A DNA stretch of 64,000 bases from Pectobacterium araliae (GTDB lineage Bacteria > Pseudomonadota > Gammaproteobacteria > Enterobacterales > Enterobacteriaceae): NCBI RefSeq assembly GCF_037076465.1, contig NZ_AP028908.1, positions 744,001-808,000 on the forward strand. The letters are read 5' to 3'. Below, piece by piece: positions 9,155 to 17,328 of this stretch. Below the pieces are notes generated by a model. That model was not told the origin of the DNA. It was given only the letters and a program-made list of their open reading frames with translations, and made no database searches. A program made the position numbers and the translations under genes. The stretch's first letter is position 1, and each line of letters begins with the position of its first letter.

Positions 9155-10090
9155 ATGACTAAGCCCGCAGTGCAAAAAAGTGGTCTGCATCCTCGTAATC
9201 GCCATCGCGACCGTTATGATTTTCCCGCGCTCAAACAGAGCTATCCTGCCCTGATCCCGTTTGTGAAGGTGAATGCCTACGGCGACGAGTCAGTGGACTT
9301 TGCCAATCCCGAGGCGGTGAAAACGCTGAATCAGGCGTTGTTGCAGCATTTTTATCAGATTGAACACTGGACGATTCCTGACGGTTTTCTGTGCCCACCG
9401 ATCCCCGGTCGTGCTGATTATATCCACCATCTGGCCGATTTACTGGCGGAAGATAACCGCTCGGTGGTGCCGCGTGATGCATCCGTACTGGATGTCGGTT
9501 GCGGTGCTAACTGCGTCTATCCGCTGATTGGACACCGTGAGTACGGCTGGCGTTTTACCGGCAGCGAGATTAACCCGCTGGCGATGAAAGCGGCCAATGA
9601 AACGATTGAAGCGAATCCCGGTTTGAATCGGTCGATTCGCCTGCGTCGTCAGAAAAATAGCAAAGCGATACTGGCAGGCATTATTCACAAGAACGATACG
9701 TTTGATGCCGTGATGTGTAATCCGCCGTTCCATGCCTCCGCTGAAGATGCCCGCCAGGGATCGCAGCGTAAATTGCATAATTTGGGGCTAGATAAACGCT
9801 CACCGCTGAATTTTGGCGGCCAGCAGGATGAGCTGTGGTGTGAGGGCGGCGAGTCAGCTTTCATTGGCCAGATGATCAAAGAGAGCGCCGGTTTTGCCCG
9901 TCAGTGCCTGTGGTTTACGTCGCTGGTATCGCGCAAAGAGAACCTGCCGGAGATTTATCGTGCGCTGGAAGCGGTTGACGCGGAAAAGGTCAGAACGATA
10001 GATATGGCACAAGGCCAGAAGCAAAGCCGCTTTGTGGCGTGGAGTTTTCTGGATACCGCTGCGCGAACCCGCTGGTTACAAAAGCGCTAA
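9155..10090 (+). CDS. rlmF: 23S rRNA (adenine1618-N6)-methyltransferase RlmF
   Basis: This is a SAM-dependent methyltransferase that modifies A1618 of 23S rRNA (311 residues). The N-terminal phrase [16 protein letters not shown] is characteristic. SAM motif I is [15 protein letters not shown], and the catalytic NPPF motif lies in [12 protein letters not shown]. The C-terminal region [14 protein letters not shown] is also conserved. It is monocistronic and followed by an 11-bp stem terminator. Confidence 0.92.
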   Translation: MTKPAVQKSGLHPRNRHRDRYDFPALKQSYPALIPFVKVNAYGDESVDFANPEAVKTLNQALLQHFYQIEHWTIPDGFLCPPIPGRADYIHHLADLLAEDNRSVVPRDASVLDVGCGANCVYPLIGHREYGWRFTGSEINPLAMKAANETIEANPGLNRSIRLRRQKNSKAILAGIIHKNDTFDAVMCNPPFHASAEDARQGSQRKLHNLGLDKRSPLNFGGQQDELWCEGGESAFIGQMIKESAGFARQCLWFTSLVSRKENLPEIYRALEAVDAEKVRTIDMAQGQKQSRFVAWSFLDTAARTRWLQKR

Positions 10091-10104
10091 GCCACGTCAA
10101 TCTT

Positions 10105-10139
10105 CACGGATACCTGTTGCAAAGGTATCCGTGGGCGTT
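10105..10139. terminator. Terminator after rlmF
   Basis: CACGGATACCT and AGGTATCCGTG form an 11-bp perfect stem around a short GTTGCAA loop, followed by GGCGTTTTA. It lies between convergent genes and may serve both. Confidence 0.75.
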
Positions 10140-10463
10140 TTATTCAACGGTAACCGTATCCGGTTCCTGTTTGGTCACCTTCAGCGACGTCCCCTGAATT
10201 GCCATAAACACCGCTTCCCGCCTTGTCAGATAGCCTTTAACGGGATGTGGTTTAATCGCACCGATCAGCGAGGTATCGCCGATAATGCCACAGCCTGTCG
10301 CGTGGGCGATTTGCTGCGCGGTCTCATCAAACCTTGGGAAATCGATGTCGTAATATTGCGGCACATCGCATTTCCCACCCAAATTTCTGGCGTATTCCTC
10401 TGTGCCTGTTTGCGCGCAACCCGCAAGCAACAAGCCTGTGACCGCTATGAGTAACCTTTTCAT
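10140..10463 (-). CDS. Small lipoprotein with an STN-like C-terminal region
   Basis: This is a 107-residue predicted lipoprotein: MKRLLIAVTGLLLAGC ends in a clean lipobox (LLAGC), so the mature protein is lipid-anchored. The body includes CDVPQYYDIDFPRFDETAQQ, and the end (VKGYLTRREAVFMAIQGTSL, then VTVE) resembles the secretin/TonB short N-terminal (STN) fold, in which a small beta-alpha unit precedes a secretin or receptor. That is pattern-based inference. The start at 10463 is set by the signal sequence. It lies 28 bp downstream of fldB on the same strand and may be co-transcribed. Function unknown. Confidence 0.75.
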   Translation of the reverse strand: MKRLLIAVTGLLLAGCAQTGTEEYARNLGGKCDVPQYYDIDFPRFDETAQQIAHATGCGIIGDTSLIGAIKPHPVKGYLTRREAVFMAIQGTSLKVTKQEPDTVTVE

Positions 10464-10491
10464 CGTGTTGACTCCTGTTGACGCGTACCGT

Positions 10492-11010
10492 TTACAGCAG
10501 TGATGCCATCTCTTGCAGGATCTGTTCGCACCACTGTTCCAGTCGTTCATCGCTGAGGTCGTATTGGTTCACTTCGTCTAGCGCCAGCCCGACAAAATGT
10601 TTGCCATCGGCGGTCAGTGGTTTCGGGCTGGTGAAGTCGTAGCCCTCTATTGGCCAGTAGCCAATAAATGTGACACCGAGCGGCAGCAGTTGTTCGTGCA
10701 GCATGCCCAGCGCATCCAGGAACCATTCACTATAGCCAAGCTGGTCGCCCATACCGTAGAGCGCGACCACTTTGCCTTTGAGATTCAGCGTCGCTAGTTG
10801 ACCCCAGATGTTCTCCCAGTCTTCCTGAATCTCACCGAAATCCCAGGTTGGGATGCCAAGAATCAGCGTACTGTAGTCTTCCATACGTTGAGGGGCGACA
10901 TCTTTAATGTTGTGCAGATCCACCAGTTCTTCGCCCAACATGTCGCGAATTTTTTCTGCTGCCATTTCGGTGTAACAGGTGCTTGAGCCGTAAAACAGAC
11001 CGATTTTCAT
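10492..11010 (-). CDS. fldB: Flavodoxin 2 (FldB)
   Basis: This is an FMN-containing long-chain flavodoxin of 172 residues (E. coli FldB 173), a low-potential electron carrier in the SoxRS response. The phosphate-binding loop [14 protein letters not shown] is at residues 8-21. The FMN loops [17 protein letters not shown] and [20 protein letters not shown] are almost identical to E. coli. The ATG at 11010 ([10 protein letters not shown]) is chosen over a 15-residue upstream extension. In E. coli fldB sits beside xerD; here about 4.5 kb holding a metNIQ-like operon and yhjE separates them. Confidence 0.94.
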   Translation of the reverse strand: MKIGLFYGSSTCYTEMAAEKIRDMLGEELVDLHNIKDVAPQRMEDYSTLILGIPTWDFGEIQEDWENIWGQLATLNLKGKVVALYGMGDQLGYSEWFLDALGMLHEQLLPLGVTFIGYWPIEGYDFTSPKPLTADGKHFVGLALDEVNQYDLSDERLEQWCEQILQEMASLL

Positions 11011-11338
11011 ATGTCGTAAGCGAATTTTTGTGACTAATGTTGGCGAGGATACCACAAGTCACGTGTCGTGCAGAGGGTGAGACAGGTGCGGATACGTAAG
11101 CGATGTTGTCAGCATGGAATCTTGCTTACGGCGGCGTGATGGTTATGGGCAAGCGTCAAATTTTTATATATAATCAAATTGAATATCTAATGTGTTATGC
11201 ATTCTTCCTGCCTATATAAAGTCCCGCTAGGATACAGTCGTATAGCCATAAATAGCTGCGCTGACGATCTCGAATTGTTTCCTAAACCGAGTGAGATCAT
11301 CGGAAAAAGCAGCAAGATGTATAAGGATTCGTTTCGTT
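11011..11338. promoter_or_regulatory. Divergent promoter region of fldB and the metNIQ-like operon
   Basis: About 330 bp with no gene. On the plus strand a TATAAT sits at 11169-11174 inside an AT-rich tract, with only a weak -35 candidate. I did not find a clear MetJ box (AGACGTCT repeats), which argues against simple methionine control of the downstream operon. Confidence 0.4.
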
Positions 11339-12364
11339 ATGATCGTTCTTTCGAACGTAGGCAAGACTTTCGATAGTACACACGGGCGTATTGTCGCTGT
11401 GGATGATGTGAACCTCACCGTCGAACAGGGGCAAATTTACGGCATTATCGGCTACAGCGGGGCGGGGAAAAGTACGCTGATTCGCTTACTGAATGGGTTG
11501 GAAACGCCAACCAGCGGCAGCATCGTGGTTAATGGATTTGATATCGCCCGTGCCAGCGGTGAAGCGCTGCGCCGTGCGCGGTTGAAAATTAGCATGATCT
11601 TCCAGCACTTCAATCTGCTGTGGTCGCGTACGGTCAGCCAGAATATCGCCTTTGCTCTACAAATTGCGGGCGCGCCAAAAGCTGAAGTCACACAACGCGT
11701 GGCCGACTTGATCACGCTGGTGGGGCTGGAAGGGCGGGAACACGCTTATCCTTCGCAACTCAGCGGTGGTCAGAAGCAACGGGTTGGGATTGCCCGTGCG
11801 CTGGCGAACAACCCTAGCGTACTGTTGTGTGATGAAGCGACCTCGGCGCTGGATCCGCAAACGACAGACGCGATCCTCGAATTACTGTTGGATATCAATC
11901 GTAAGCTGAACCTTACCATTGTGCTCATTACGCACGAAATGTATGTGGTGCGTAAAATCTGTCATCGGGTGGCCGTGATGGAAAGCGGTCGGATTGTTGA
12001 AGAGGGGTCGGTACTGGATGTGTTTGTTCGCCCACAGCAGGCGATTACTCGCCAGTTTGTGAAGCAGGTAGGGCAGTATCAGGCAACAACCGAAAGCTTT
12101 AATCCACAGTTGACGGAACATCTGTCAGGAGCCGTGCTTAAACTGACGTTCATCGGTCAGCAAACCCAACAGGCGGTTATTTCTGAGGTGATTCAAACCT
12201 ATAACCTGACGATCAATATTTTGCACGGTCAAATCAGCCACACGCTGAACGGAACGTTTGGCGAATTGTATATCCATGTTGACGGCAATGAACAGGAAAC
12301 AACGCGCGTGCTGGCTTTCCTACAAGAGCGTGCCATCGCCGTTGAGGTGATTAAACATGCTTGA
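11339..12364 (+). CDS. Methionine-type (MUT family) ABC ATPase, MetN-like
   Basis: This is the ATP-binding subunit of a D/L-methionine-type importer (341 residues). Walker A is GYSGAGKST, the signature is LSGGQKQRVGIARAL, and Walker B is VLLCDEATSALD. The C-terminal 90 residues form the NIL/ACT-like regulatory domain typical of MetN (LKLTFIGQQTQQAVISEVIQ). The start ATG 11339 follows AAGGA. The gene overlaps the permease by 8 bases. It may be a paralogue of the main metN, and its substrate could be another sulfur compound. Confidence 0.88.
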   Translation: MIVLSNVGKTFDSTHGRIVAVDDVNLTVEQGQIYGIIGYSGAGKSTLIRLLNGLETPTSGSIVVNGFDIARASGEALRRARLKISMIFQHFNLLWSRTVSQNIAFALQIAGAPKAEVTQRVADLITLVGLEGREHAYPSQLSGGQKQRVGIARALANNPSVLLCDEATSALDPQTTDAILELLLDINRKLNLTIVLITHEMYVVRKICHRVAVMESGRIVEEGSVLDVFVRPQQAITRQFVKQVGQYQATTESFNPQLTEHLSGAVLKLTFIGQQTQQAVISEVIQTYNLTINILHGQISHTLNGTFGELYIHVDGNEQETTRVLAFLQERAIAVEVIKHA

Positions 12365-13025
12365 GTCTTTATTCCCTCACCTGAACATTGAACAACTGCT
12401 GGATGCCACGTGGGAAACGCTATACATGACCGGCGTTGCTGGCGTAGCGACGCTGATTCTGGGGATCATTTTGGGTGTTCTGCTCTTCCTGACGTCCAAA
12501 GGGCAGTTGCTTCAGAATCGGCCGGTTTATCTGCTGATTTCCGCGTTGGTGAATATCTTCCGTTCTATCCCGTTCATTATTTTGATTGTGTTGCTGATTC
12601 CGTTTACCAAAACGCTGGTCGGCACCATTTTGGGCGCGAATGCAGCACTGCCTGCGTTGATCGTCGGTGCTGCACCGTTTTACGCGCGTCTGGTCGAAAT
12701 TGGCCTGCGTGAAGTGGATAAAGGCGTGATTGAAGCGGCGCGTTCAATGGGGGCAAAAACCCACACGCTAATCTTTCGTGTTTTATTACCGGAATCCTCC
12801 CCTGCATTGGTTTCTGGTATTACCGTCACGCTGATTGCGCTGGTCAGCTATACCGCGATGGCTGGTGTGATCGGTGCGGGCGGGTTGGGGAATTTGGCCT
12901 ATCTGGAAGGCTTTCAACGAAACCACGGCGACGTGACGCTGGTTGCGACACTGACGATCCTTGTGATTGTGTTTGTCATCCAGTTTATCGGCGACCTCAT
13001 TACTACCACACTCGATAAACGTTAA
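12357..13025 (+). CDS. Methionine-type ABC permease, MetI-like
   Basis: This is an inner-membrane permease of 222 residues with five predicted helices. It has the MetI landmarks RSIPFIILIVLLIPFTK, the coupling-helix region VDKGVIEAARSMGAKTHTL, and AMAGVIGAGGLGNLAYLEGF. It overlaps the ATPase gene and is followed after 17 bases by the binding protein, so the three form one operon. Confidence 0.9.
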   Translation: MLESLFPHLNIEQLLDATWETLYMTGVAGVATLILGIILGVLLFLTSKGQLLQNRPVYLLISALVNIFRSIPFIILIVLLIPFTKTLVGTILGANAALPALIVGAAPFYARLVEIGLREVDKGVIEAARSMGAKTHTLIFRVLLPESSPALVSGITVTLIALVSYTAMAGVIGAGGLGNLAYLEGFQRNHGDVTLVATLTILVIVFVIQFIGDLITTTLDKR

Positions 13026-13042
13026 TAACAGGAAGAATGATG

Positions 13043-13861
13043 ATGAAAAAGCAGCTTATGATGATGGCTTTCGCCTCGCTGACCGCGCTGGCGTCGTTCG
13101 GTGCCGCAGCGGATACCAAGCTGGTGGTTGGGGCATCCAATGTACCTCACGCCGAGATTCTGGAAGTGGCGAAGCCGATTCTGAAAAAAGAAGGGATCGA
13201 TTTGGAAATCAAACGATTCCAAGACTACATCCTGCCGAATACCGCGCTTGCCAGCAAGGATATCGATGCTAACTACTTCCAGCACATCCCGTATCTGGAA
13301 TCAGTATTGAAAGATCACGCGAAAGATAAGAGCTATAATTTTGTCAGCGCGGGGGCCATTCACATTGAGCCAATCGGCATCTACTCCAAAAAATACAAAA
13401 GCCTGAAAGATCTGCCCGAAGGCGGCCGCATTATCATGCGTGATGCCGTGGCGGAAGAAGGGCGTATTCTTTCCATTTTTGAACGTGAAGGCGTGATTAA
13501 GCTAAAACCCGGTATCAACAAGGTTAATGCGCGTATCTCTGACGTCGTGGAAAACCCGAAAAAACTGAAATTCCTGGCTAACGTCGAAGGTGCGCTGCTG
13601 CCGCAGATGTACAATAACGACGAAGGCGATGCGGTGGTGATTAATGCCAACTACGCCATCGATGCGGGTCTGAACCCGACCCAAGATCCTATCGCGGTAG
13701 AAAGCGGTAAAAATAACCCGTATGCCAATATCATCACTGTGCGTAAAGGCGATGAAAACAAGCCTGATATTGTGGCTCTGGTGAAGGTACTGCACTCTAA
13801 ACCGATTCAGGATTTCATCCGTGAGAAATACAAAGGCGCGGTCATTCCTGTTGATAAGTAA
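13043..13861 (+). CDS. MetQ/NlpA-family substrate-binding protein, apparently not lipidated
   Basis: This is a periplasmic binding protein of the NlpA/MetQ family (272 residues). Three ATGs occur in a row; 13043 lies seven bases after AGGAAG, whereas 13037 would have almost no spacing. The signal peptide is MKKQLMMMAFASLTALASFG, then AAADT. It has no lipobox cysteine, unlike E. coli MetQ, so the mature protein should be soluble in the periplasm. The family core is visible in NYFQHIPYLESVLKDH, HIEPIGIYSKKYKSLKDLP and the NANYAIDAGL region. The ligand is probably methionine or a related compound (inference). Confidence 0.88.
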   Translation: MKKQLMMMAFASLTALASFGAAADTKLVVGASNVPHAEILEVAKPILKKEGIDLEIKRFQDYILPNTALASKDIDANYFQHIPYLESVLKDHAKDKSYNFVSAGAIHIEPIGIYSKKYKSLKDLPEGGRIIMRDAVAEEGRILSIFEREGVIKLKPGINKVNARISDVVENPKKLKFLANVEGALLPQMYNNDEGDAVVINANYAIDAGLNPTQDPIAVESGKNNPYANIITVRKGDENKPDIVALVKVLHSKPIQDFIREKYKGAVIPVDK

Positions 13862-13886
13862 GATATGCCGTGATGTGAGATAAAAA

Positions 13887-13919
13887 AGAACCGCCGGAAA
13901 TGTTGGCGGTTCTTTTTTT
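13887..13919. terminator. Intrinsic terminator after the metNIQ-like operon
   Basis: AGAACCGCC and GGCGGTTCT form a 9-bp stem with a 9-base loop followed by seven T residues. A tract of A residues precedes it, so it can also end the convergent yhjE transcript. Confidence 0.9.
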
Positions 13920-13929
13920 GTGCGGTGAC

Positions 13930-15255
13930 TTAACCCAGAGATTGGTGGCGCGTTTCTTTTGTCGCCAGCAGTGCAATCAGCGTCAGCGACGCCATGGCCG
14001 CCAGATAAACACCGACGTAGAACAGGCCATAGTTAGCCGTCAGCCACGCTGCGATATAGGGAGCGACTGATGCGCCCAGAATCGACGAGACGTTATAGGA
14101 GAATGACGCACCAGTGTAGCGCACTTCCGTCGGGAACAGTTCTGGCAGCAATGCACCCATCGGGCCGAACGTCAGCCCCATAAGGCTCAGACCTAGTACC
14201 AGAAAGCCCATCACCAACGCCTGATTACCTGAGCCGAGCATATAAGGGAACAGCATCGCGAAGACGATCATGAGACAGGTGATAGTAATCATGGTTTTAC
14301 GGCGACCAAAGGCATCCGCCAAATAGCCTGCTATCGGCACCATCAGACCAAAGCCGATCACTGCGATCATCAGCATCAACAGGAAGCTGTTGCGCGAGAA
14401 ACCAAGCCCTTTCGGCACGGGCGCTGTGCCATACGTCATGGAATATACGGTCATGATGTAGAACAGCGTGTAGGTCGCCAGCATGATAAAGGTGCCAAGA
14501 ATTGTCACTTTCATATGTTTGCTGAGCAGCGTGCCTAGCGGCATGCGTACCTGCTTACCGGCTTTGACCGCTTTGGTAAAGACGGGGGCTTCATGCAGAG
14601 AGATACGAACATACAGGCCAACCAGCACCAGCACAGCGGACGCGATGAACGGCACGCGCCAGCCCCAGTTCATGAACTGTTCTTCCGTCAGCAGCCAGGA
14701 CAATAGCAGGAAGGTGCCGTTAGCGAAGAAGAAGCCAATTGGTGCGCCGAGCTGGGGGAACGACCCATACAGTGCACGTTTATTGGACGGGGCATTTTCG
14801 GTCGCCAGCAGTGCCGCGCCGCCCCATTCGCCGCCCAGCCCCAGCCCCTGGCCGAAGCGTGCCAGTGCCAGCAGAATCGGTGCAAAAATACCAATGGTTT
14901 CGTAGGTCGGTAACAGCCCAATCAGAACGGTTGAAATCCCCATGGTCAGCAGAGAGGCGACCAGGGTGACTTTACGCCCGACGCGGTCGCCAAAGTGACC
15001 GAATACCGCAGAACCAATAGGGCGAGCCACAAAGGCAATCGCAAAGGTTGCCAGTGACTGTAGCGTCGCGGCAGTCGGATCGCCTTGCGGGAAGAAAATG
15101 TGCGGGAAAATCAGCACCGCGGCGGTGGCATAGATATAAAAATCGAAAAATTCGATCGCGGTGCCAATGAGTGACGCAACAATGACCTTATTGCGTGAGT
15201 TTACGGGTGGCGCTTCCGCTTCGGCATCGAGAGTGGGAGTGATGGTGGCTTGCAT
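13930..15255 (-). CDS. yhjE: MFS transporter of the metabolite:H+ symporter family, YhjE-like
   Basis: This is a 12-helix major facilitator of 441 residues that matches E. coli YhjE over most of its length (IEFFDFYIYATAAVLIFPHI, RFGQGLGLGGEWGGAALLA, LPELFPTEVRYTGASFSYN). The MHS-family signature GHFGDRVGRK between helices 2 and 3 is intact. The natural substrate is not established; family members move dicarboxylates, betaines or similar compounds with protons. It is convergent with the metNIQ-like operon and has its own upstream region. Confidence 0.88.
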   Translation of the reverse strand: MQATITPTLDAEAEAPPVNSRNKVIVASLIGTAIEFFDFYIYATAAVLIFPHIFFPQGDPTAATLQSLATFAIAFVARPIGSAVFGHFGDRVGRKVTLVASLLTMGISTVLIGLLPTYETIGIFAPILLALARFGQGLGLGGEWGGAALLATENAPSNKRALYGSFPQLGAPIGFFFANGTFLLLSWLLTEEQFMNWGWRVPFIASAVLVLVGLYVRISLHEAPVFTKAVKAGKQVRMPLGTLLSKHMKVTILGTFIMLATYTLFYIMTVYSMTYGTAPVPKGLGFSRNSFLLMLMIAVIGFGLMVPIAGYLADAFGRRKTMITITCLMIVFAMLFPYMLGSGNQALVMGFLVLGLSLMGLTFGPMGALLPELFPTEVRYTGASFSYNVSSILGASVAPYIAAWLTANYGLFYVGVYLAAMASLTLIALLATKETRHQSLG

Positions 15256-15566
15256 AATGTTTCTTTATTTTAACAACACGGGCGGCCATTCTACGCATAG
15301 AAAAATCGGCTTTTCAACGTTGATTAAGTAAGGTCAATACCCGTAGGCGCAAGGCTTCAAGGCACCTGTTCCAGTATACTGACGATACATAAAATATAAT
15401 GTTATGTGATCTTGTTTTTGCCGGAGAATGTTATGGTGATGTTGATGTTCACGGAATATGTGAGATCGCACACAATTCTGTCTGTGAGAGAATACCGCGT
15501 TGATGAAGGTGTAAAGTCGTCGCTTCATCGGCATAATATTGCCAATCAGTGAAGAAGGGCACGGCG
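15256..15566. promoter_or_regulatory. Divergent region between yhjE and xerD with palindromes
   Basis: About 310 bp without a credible gene. It contains the inverted pair ACATAA (15387-15392) and TTATGT (15402-15407), and a CRP-like half-palindrome TGTGAGATCGCACACA at 15459-15474. Either could serve yhjE. No clear sigma70 pair was identified. Confidence 0.35.
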
Positions 15567-16466
15567 ATGCAAGAACACGATCAGGCGCTTATCGAACCGT
15601 TTCTCGATGCGCTGTGGCTGGAAAGAAACCTGGCCGAGAATACGCTGGCCTCTTATCGGCTGGATCTGCGCACGCTGGCGGAATGGCTTGCACATCATGA
15701 TAACGATCTGCTACAGGCGCAGTCGCTCGATCTTCAGGCGTTTCTCGCTGACAGGGTTGAGGGGGGCTACAAGGCGACCAGTTCAGCGCGTTTGCTGAGC
15801 GCGATGCGTCGCTTCTTTCAGTATCTTTATCGGGAAAAGCTGCGTAGCGACGATCCCAGCGCTGTTCTATCGTCCCCGAAGTTGCCACAGCGTTTACCCA
15901 AAGATCTGAGTGAGGCGCAGGTTGATGCACTACTCAACGCCCCAAGCATTGAACAACCGCTGGAATTACGCGATAAGGCCATGCTTGAGGTATTGTATGC
16001 GACGGGGCTGCGTGTTTCCGAGCTGGTCGGTTTGACGATGAGCGATGTCAGCCTGCGGCAGGGCGTGGTACGCGTGCTGGGGAAAGGCAATAAAGAACGG
16101 CTGGTGCCGCTCGGTGAAGAAGCGGTGTATTGGATCGAGTATTATCTGGAGCATGGTCGCCCGTGGCTGCTGAATGGGCAAACGCTGGATGTGCTGTTTC
16201 CCAGCAATCGCGCACGGCAAATGACGCGCCAGACGTTCTGGCACCGCATCAAGCATTATGCGGTACTGGCGTCCATCGACAGCGAAAAGCTCTCGCCACA
16301 CGTCTTGCGCCACGCGTTTGCGACCCATTTATTGAACCACGGCGCGGACTTACGGGTTGTACAGATGCTTTTAGGGCACAGCGATCTTTCCACGACACAG
16401 ATTTACACCCATGTGGCGACGGAGCGGTTGAAACAGCTTCATCAGCAGCACCATCCGCGTGCATAG
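15567..16466 (+). CDS. xerD: Site-specific tyrosine recombinase XerD
   Basis: This is a chromosome-dimer resolvase acting with XerC at dif under FtsK control (299 residues; E. coli 298). The catalytic set is visible: Arg in ATGLRVSELVGL, Lys in VRVLGKGNKERLVPLG, His-Leu-Arg in LSPHVLRHAFATHLL, His in LLGHSDLSTTQIYTH, and the Tyr nucleophile in the same block. The ATG at 15567 is preceded by AAGAAGG with 8-base spacing. It is the first gene of the conserved xerD-dsbC-recJ-prfB-lysS block. Confidence 0.96.
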   Translation: MQEHDQALIEPFLDALWLERNLAENTLASYRLDLRTLAEWLAHHDNDLLQAQSLDLQAFLADRVEGGYKATSSARLLSAMRRFFQYLYREKLRSDDPSAVLSSPKLPQRLPKDLSEAQVDALLNAPSIEQPLELRDKAMLEVLYATGLRVSELVGLTMSDVSLRQGVVRVLGKGNKERLVPLGEEAVYWIEYYLEHGRPWLLNGQTLDVLFPSNRARQMTRQTFWHRIKHYAVLASIDSEKLSPHVLRHAFATHLLNHGADLRVVQMLLGHSDLSTTQIYTHVATERLKQLHQQHHPRA

Positions 16467-16605
16467 GGATCGCGCAACCAATCGAGTCATTATACAGAGT
16501 AACAGGATGTTATCTGGCTGGCGGGTTACCCCGTCTATTATCACAGCGCATTGGTACGATGCTATTTTGCTATGAGCCATGTTGCGAAAACACAGGATTG
16601 ATGAA

Positions 16606-17322
16606 ATGAAAAAAGGGTTATTACTGCTTTCTTTACTGGTGGCGACGGCGACTAACTTTGCGCACGCCGACGATGCCGCGATCAAGCAGACGTTGACGCG
16701 TCTGGATATGCAGGGGGCGGAAATTCTGCCTTCGCCGATGGCAGGCATGAAAACTGTGATTACCGAGAGCGGCGTGCTGTACATCAGCGAAGACGGCAAA
16801 CATTTGCTGCAAGGCCCGCTTTATGATGTGAGCGGCACTATGCCGGTCAATACCACCAATCAAATCCTGATCGGCAAGTTGAATGCGCTACAGGAGCAGA
16901 TGATTGTTTATAAAGCCGCGCAGGAAAAACACGTGATTACCGTTTTCACCGACATCACCTGCGGTTATTGCCACAAACTGCATGAGCAGATGAAAGACTA
17001 CAATGCGCTGGGCATTACCGTGCGCTATCTGGCATTCCCGCGTCAGGGCATGAAATCGCCAGCAGCGAAAGATATGCAGTCCATCTGGTGCGTGGCCGAT
17101 CGTAATAAAGCGTTTGATAGCGCGATGAAGGGCGACGCGATCTCAGCTGCAACATGCAAAACCGATATCGCTGCGCATTACCAACTGGGCATCCAGTTTG
17201 GCGTGCAGGGGACTCCTGCCATCGTGCTGCAAGACGGTATGGTTGTACCGGGATATCAAGGGCCGAAAGAGATGTTGGCAATGCTGGAAGCACACAAAGC
17301 TTCGAAGAAAACCGGCGGTTAA
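16606..17322 (+). CDS. dsbC: Periplasmic thiol:disulfide isomerase DsbC
   Basis: This is a homodimeric periplasmic disulfide isomerase (238 residues) kept reduced by DsbD. The signal peptide ends ATNFAHA before DDAAIK. The N-terminal dimerisation domain contains GVLYISEDGKHLLQGPLYDV. The thioredoxin-fold active site is TDITCGYCHKLHEQM, and the cis-proline loop is GVQGTPAIVL. The start ATG 16606 opens a typical signal sequence; an upstream in-frame codon would spoil it. Confidence 0.95.
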   Translation: MKKGLLLLSLLVATATNFAHADDAAIKQTLTRLDMQGAEILPSPMAGMKTVITESGVLYISEDGKHLLQGPLYDVSGTMPVNTTNQILIGKLNALQEQMIVYKAAQEKHVITVFTDITCGYCHKLHEQMKDYNALGITVRYLAFPRQGMKSPAAKDMQSIWCVADRNKAFDSAMKGDAISAATCKTDIAAHYQLGIQFGVQGTPAIVLQDGMVVPGYQGPKEMLAMLEAHKASKKTGG

Positions 17323-17328
17323 TACTAC

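Noticed and set aside
8940..9155. A 71-codon ORF between ygfX and rlmF
   Set aside because: It has no ribosome site, an odd composition, and spans small palindromes; it looks like a chance frame in the rlmF leader.
11011..11338. A MetJ-box or SAM riboswitch before the metNIQ-like operon
   Set aside because: No repeated AGACGTCT-like units and no riboswitch-like set of stems could be found by eye.
15334..15534. A minus-strand 66-codon ORF upstream of yhjE
   Set aside because: It covers the palindromic promoter region and shows no protein-like features.
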